Source of the DNA: Blattamonas nauphoetae | Taxonomy: Eukaryota; Preaxostyla; Oxymonadida | Direction: 5' to 3' | DNA: 64,000 nucleotides | NCBI GenBank assembly: GCA_033064195.1 | Contig: JARBJD010000020.1 | Location: 186,001-250,000, forward strand | Shown: positions 62,607 through 64,000 of the stretch, piece by piece | Layout: every line of letters starts with the position of its first letter | How positions within the stretch are numbered: position 1 is the first letter of the stretch | Notes under the pieces: model-generated | Told to the model about the DNA's origin: nothing | The model's database searches: none | What the model saw: only the letters and a program-made list of their open reading frames with translations | Made by a program: the position numbers and the translations under genes

Positions 62607-63248
62607 TCACAAACCAGATGGGCTCTTGGTAGCCACAATCAGTCCCACAATTAGCCCATAAAGTGCAAGGGCCTCTCCAAAAATAAGAACCAGAAGCATC
62701 CCCACGTAGAGTCGAGGTTGACGGGCATTTTTCCGGACACCTGCATCACCCACAATTCCGATGCAAATACCGGCCGCAAGTGAGCTCAGGCCAGCCATGA
62801 GGCCTGCTGAGAAATGAGCAAAGCCCTGGTAGTAAGTGTAGTTTTCGCCGACTGAATCGAAGAGATGAATATGATGAATGAATGACTGATATGATGGCCA
62901 AACTTTGACTGTTAATGATAATTGCCACAATAAGTCCATAGATACCCAGAATACCTAGATAGCATCATAAAAATAATCGGTTCCCTTGATGAGAAGATGG
63001 TTGTGACAAACCAGCCATAATGGTGGGAATTGTGCTCTTCATGACAACACTGGGATTTGTTGGTGCAATGGCACATACACCCTCTCCTGAAACTGTGCAA
63101 CCATAGGCAGAACCCAAGTCTGGTTTGTGGTGATGAAAGATTACAGAGATGGCAAAAACACACTAGCAAAGATAATAGCGCAGGCAGCACCGAGATATCC
63201 ATAAAAAGTAGAAAATGGAGGGCAAATCGCTGAGACAACTTGTACCAT
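62607..63248 (-). CDS. V-type ATPase proteolipid subunit c
   Basis: 160 residues from four exons (minus strand 63164-63248, 63012-63119, 62910-62954, 62607-62851; introns 44, 57 and 58 nt). Start [13 protein letters not shown], then four membrane helices: [60 protein letters not shown] and [20 protein letters not shown]. The proton-carrying Glu is in [10 protein letters not shown], and GIVGDAGVR...[10 protein letters not shown] is the family signature. It forms the rotor ring of the V-ATPase that acidifies vacuoles and lysosomes. Divergent from the secreted-protein gene at 63525. Confidence 0.95.
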
Positions 63249-63524
63249 TGAGATTCGATGACTGCAGATGATCCGAGCATGGTCCCGATCGACAAACAAA
63301 ATGACTTCATGCCAATAAAAACGAGACAACAGGGAATTTTGTCTTTTAGAGAGCCAAAAACCGATATTTGAGTAAGGAGATTGTTCGGAAAAGTTTCTTC
63401 ATTGTTATCAAAGCACATTCTTTCTCAGCTGTAGAACGACATGACCCTCCTTTTTTCGCAGTTTGCGAATTTGAGGTTACCTTATTTTGTTCATTCTTCG
63501 TTCAAACACTCAACATTGATTCAA

Positions 63525-63940
63525 ATGTTCACCGTCATTGCTATTTCACTCGTCTCAACACTCCTCGCCGGAAGAGCGTGCTACGCTCGTCCTCCTTGCT
63601 CTGAACCTCCTGCAAACAGATTTTCTGAATGTGAACGCAAACCACCTTGCCGTTCAGAGCCAGAGCCATGCCCAGCAGCTGCCCCAGCAAAACCATGCCC
63701 TGCACAGTCAGCTCCACAGCCAGCTGCCCAGCCACAGTATCAGCAAACTTCTGGAAATGCTAAATATGAAGGTTTGTCATTCGAAGGATTGTTTATTTCT
63801 TCTGTGTGCGTTTAAATGTATCAGATGTCCAGAAAGTCTGTGAGAAGCTTCCAGATCTGTTCTCAAACATGAACCCAAAAGATATGTTCAACCCCTGTGG
63901 AAAATTAGAAGAGCTTGGCATTCCAGTTCAATATTATTAA
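63525..63940 (+). CDS. Small secreted Cys/Pro-rich protein
   Basis: 120 residues from two exons (63525-63771 and 63825-63940; 53-nt intron GTTTGT...TATCAG). Signal peptide MFTVIAISLVSTLLAGRACYA, then RPPCSEPP, ECERKPPCRSEPEPCPAAAP and AKPCPAQSAP, a Cys-Pro-rich spacer, followed by a compact C-terminal segment, DVQKVCEKLPDLFSNMNPKD with FNPCGKLEELGIPVQYY. The even number of Cys suggests disulfides. No family recognised; probably exported. Confidence 0.72.
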
Positions 63941-64000
63941 GAGAAACGTGTCCTCCATCTCACTCAGTTCTCTCTGTCGTGCTCTGTTTCTCCCAATCTT

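Overview
The window is nuclear DNA of a small-genome, gene-dense microbial eukaryote. Evidence: spliced genes with very short GT-AG introns (mostly 31-125 nt, 5' GTTTGT/GTATNT, 3' YAG), a divergent histone H4, ribosomal protein S19e, V-ATPase subunit c, the p115/Uso1 tether, NOSIP and Enhancer-of-Polycomb. TAA, TAG and TGA are all used as stops. ARL6/BBS3 and a possible axonemal coiled-coil protein point to a flagellated cell. The style fits a metamonad flagellate, perhaps an oxymonad; that placement is inference.

Bases 1 to about 11,000 are a transposon graveyard of cut-and-paste DNA elements: a decayed pogo/DDE_1 transposase (23-780), a decayed PIF/Harbinger-like (DDE_4) element (about 790-3017), and a 5.5-kb Mutator-like (MULE) element with about 538-bp terminal inverted repeats (3799-9330). 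The MULE has a stop-ridden MULE transposase and two Merlin/IS1595-type transposases on the opposite strand, one of them intact. Next comes a foldback-like element (9432-10859) whose arms are 20-bp tandem repeats in inverted orientation. No retrovirus-like or capsid-bearing element was recognised.

From 11,668 to the end, host genes are packed closely on both strands: CLC chloride channel (+), ARL6 (+), NOSIP (-), p115/Uso1 (-), large coiled-coil protein (+), papain-family protease with PSI-like repeats (+), bacterial-type GNAT acetyltransferase (+), RBR-like zinc-finger protein (+), RPS19e (+), Sua5/YrdC (-), histidine acid phosphatase (-), TMEM151-like protein (-), a palindromic foldback region (37.1-38.0 kb), histone H4 (-), acidic disordered nuclear protein (-), a 1,236-residue unknown (+), a proline-rich protein (+), EPL1-like (+), a secreted unknown (-), a CCCH zinc-finger protein (+), WDR20/CreC-like (-), long-form tRNase Z (+), a seven-exon unknown (-), V-ATPase c (-) and a small secreted Cys/Pro-rich protein (+). 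Several pairs are divergent with under 300 bp between starts.

The genes do not form one pathway. Themes are endomembrane acidification and transport (V-ATPase c, CLC, p115, acid phosphatase, cathepsin), tRNA maturation (Sua5, tRNase Z), chromatin and transcription (H4, EPL1, disordered protein) and cilia (ARL6). Most notable: the CLC lacks both coupling glutamates, ARL6 lacks its switch-II glutamine, H4 has an altered basic patch, and the MULE carries foreign transposases. Exon models were built by hand from frame and splice signals; where I summed exon lengths they give a whole number of codons (the 61.1-62.3 kb gene only after allowing for a one-base counting error).
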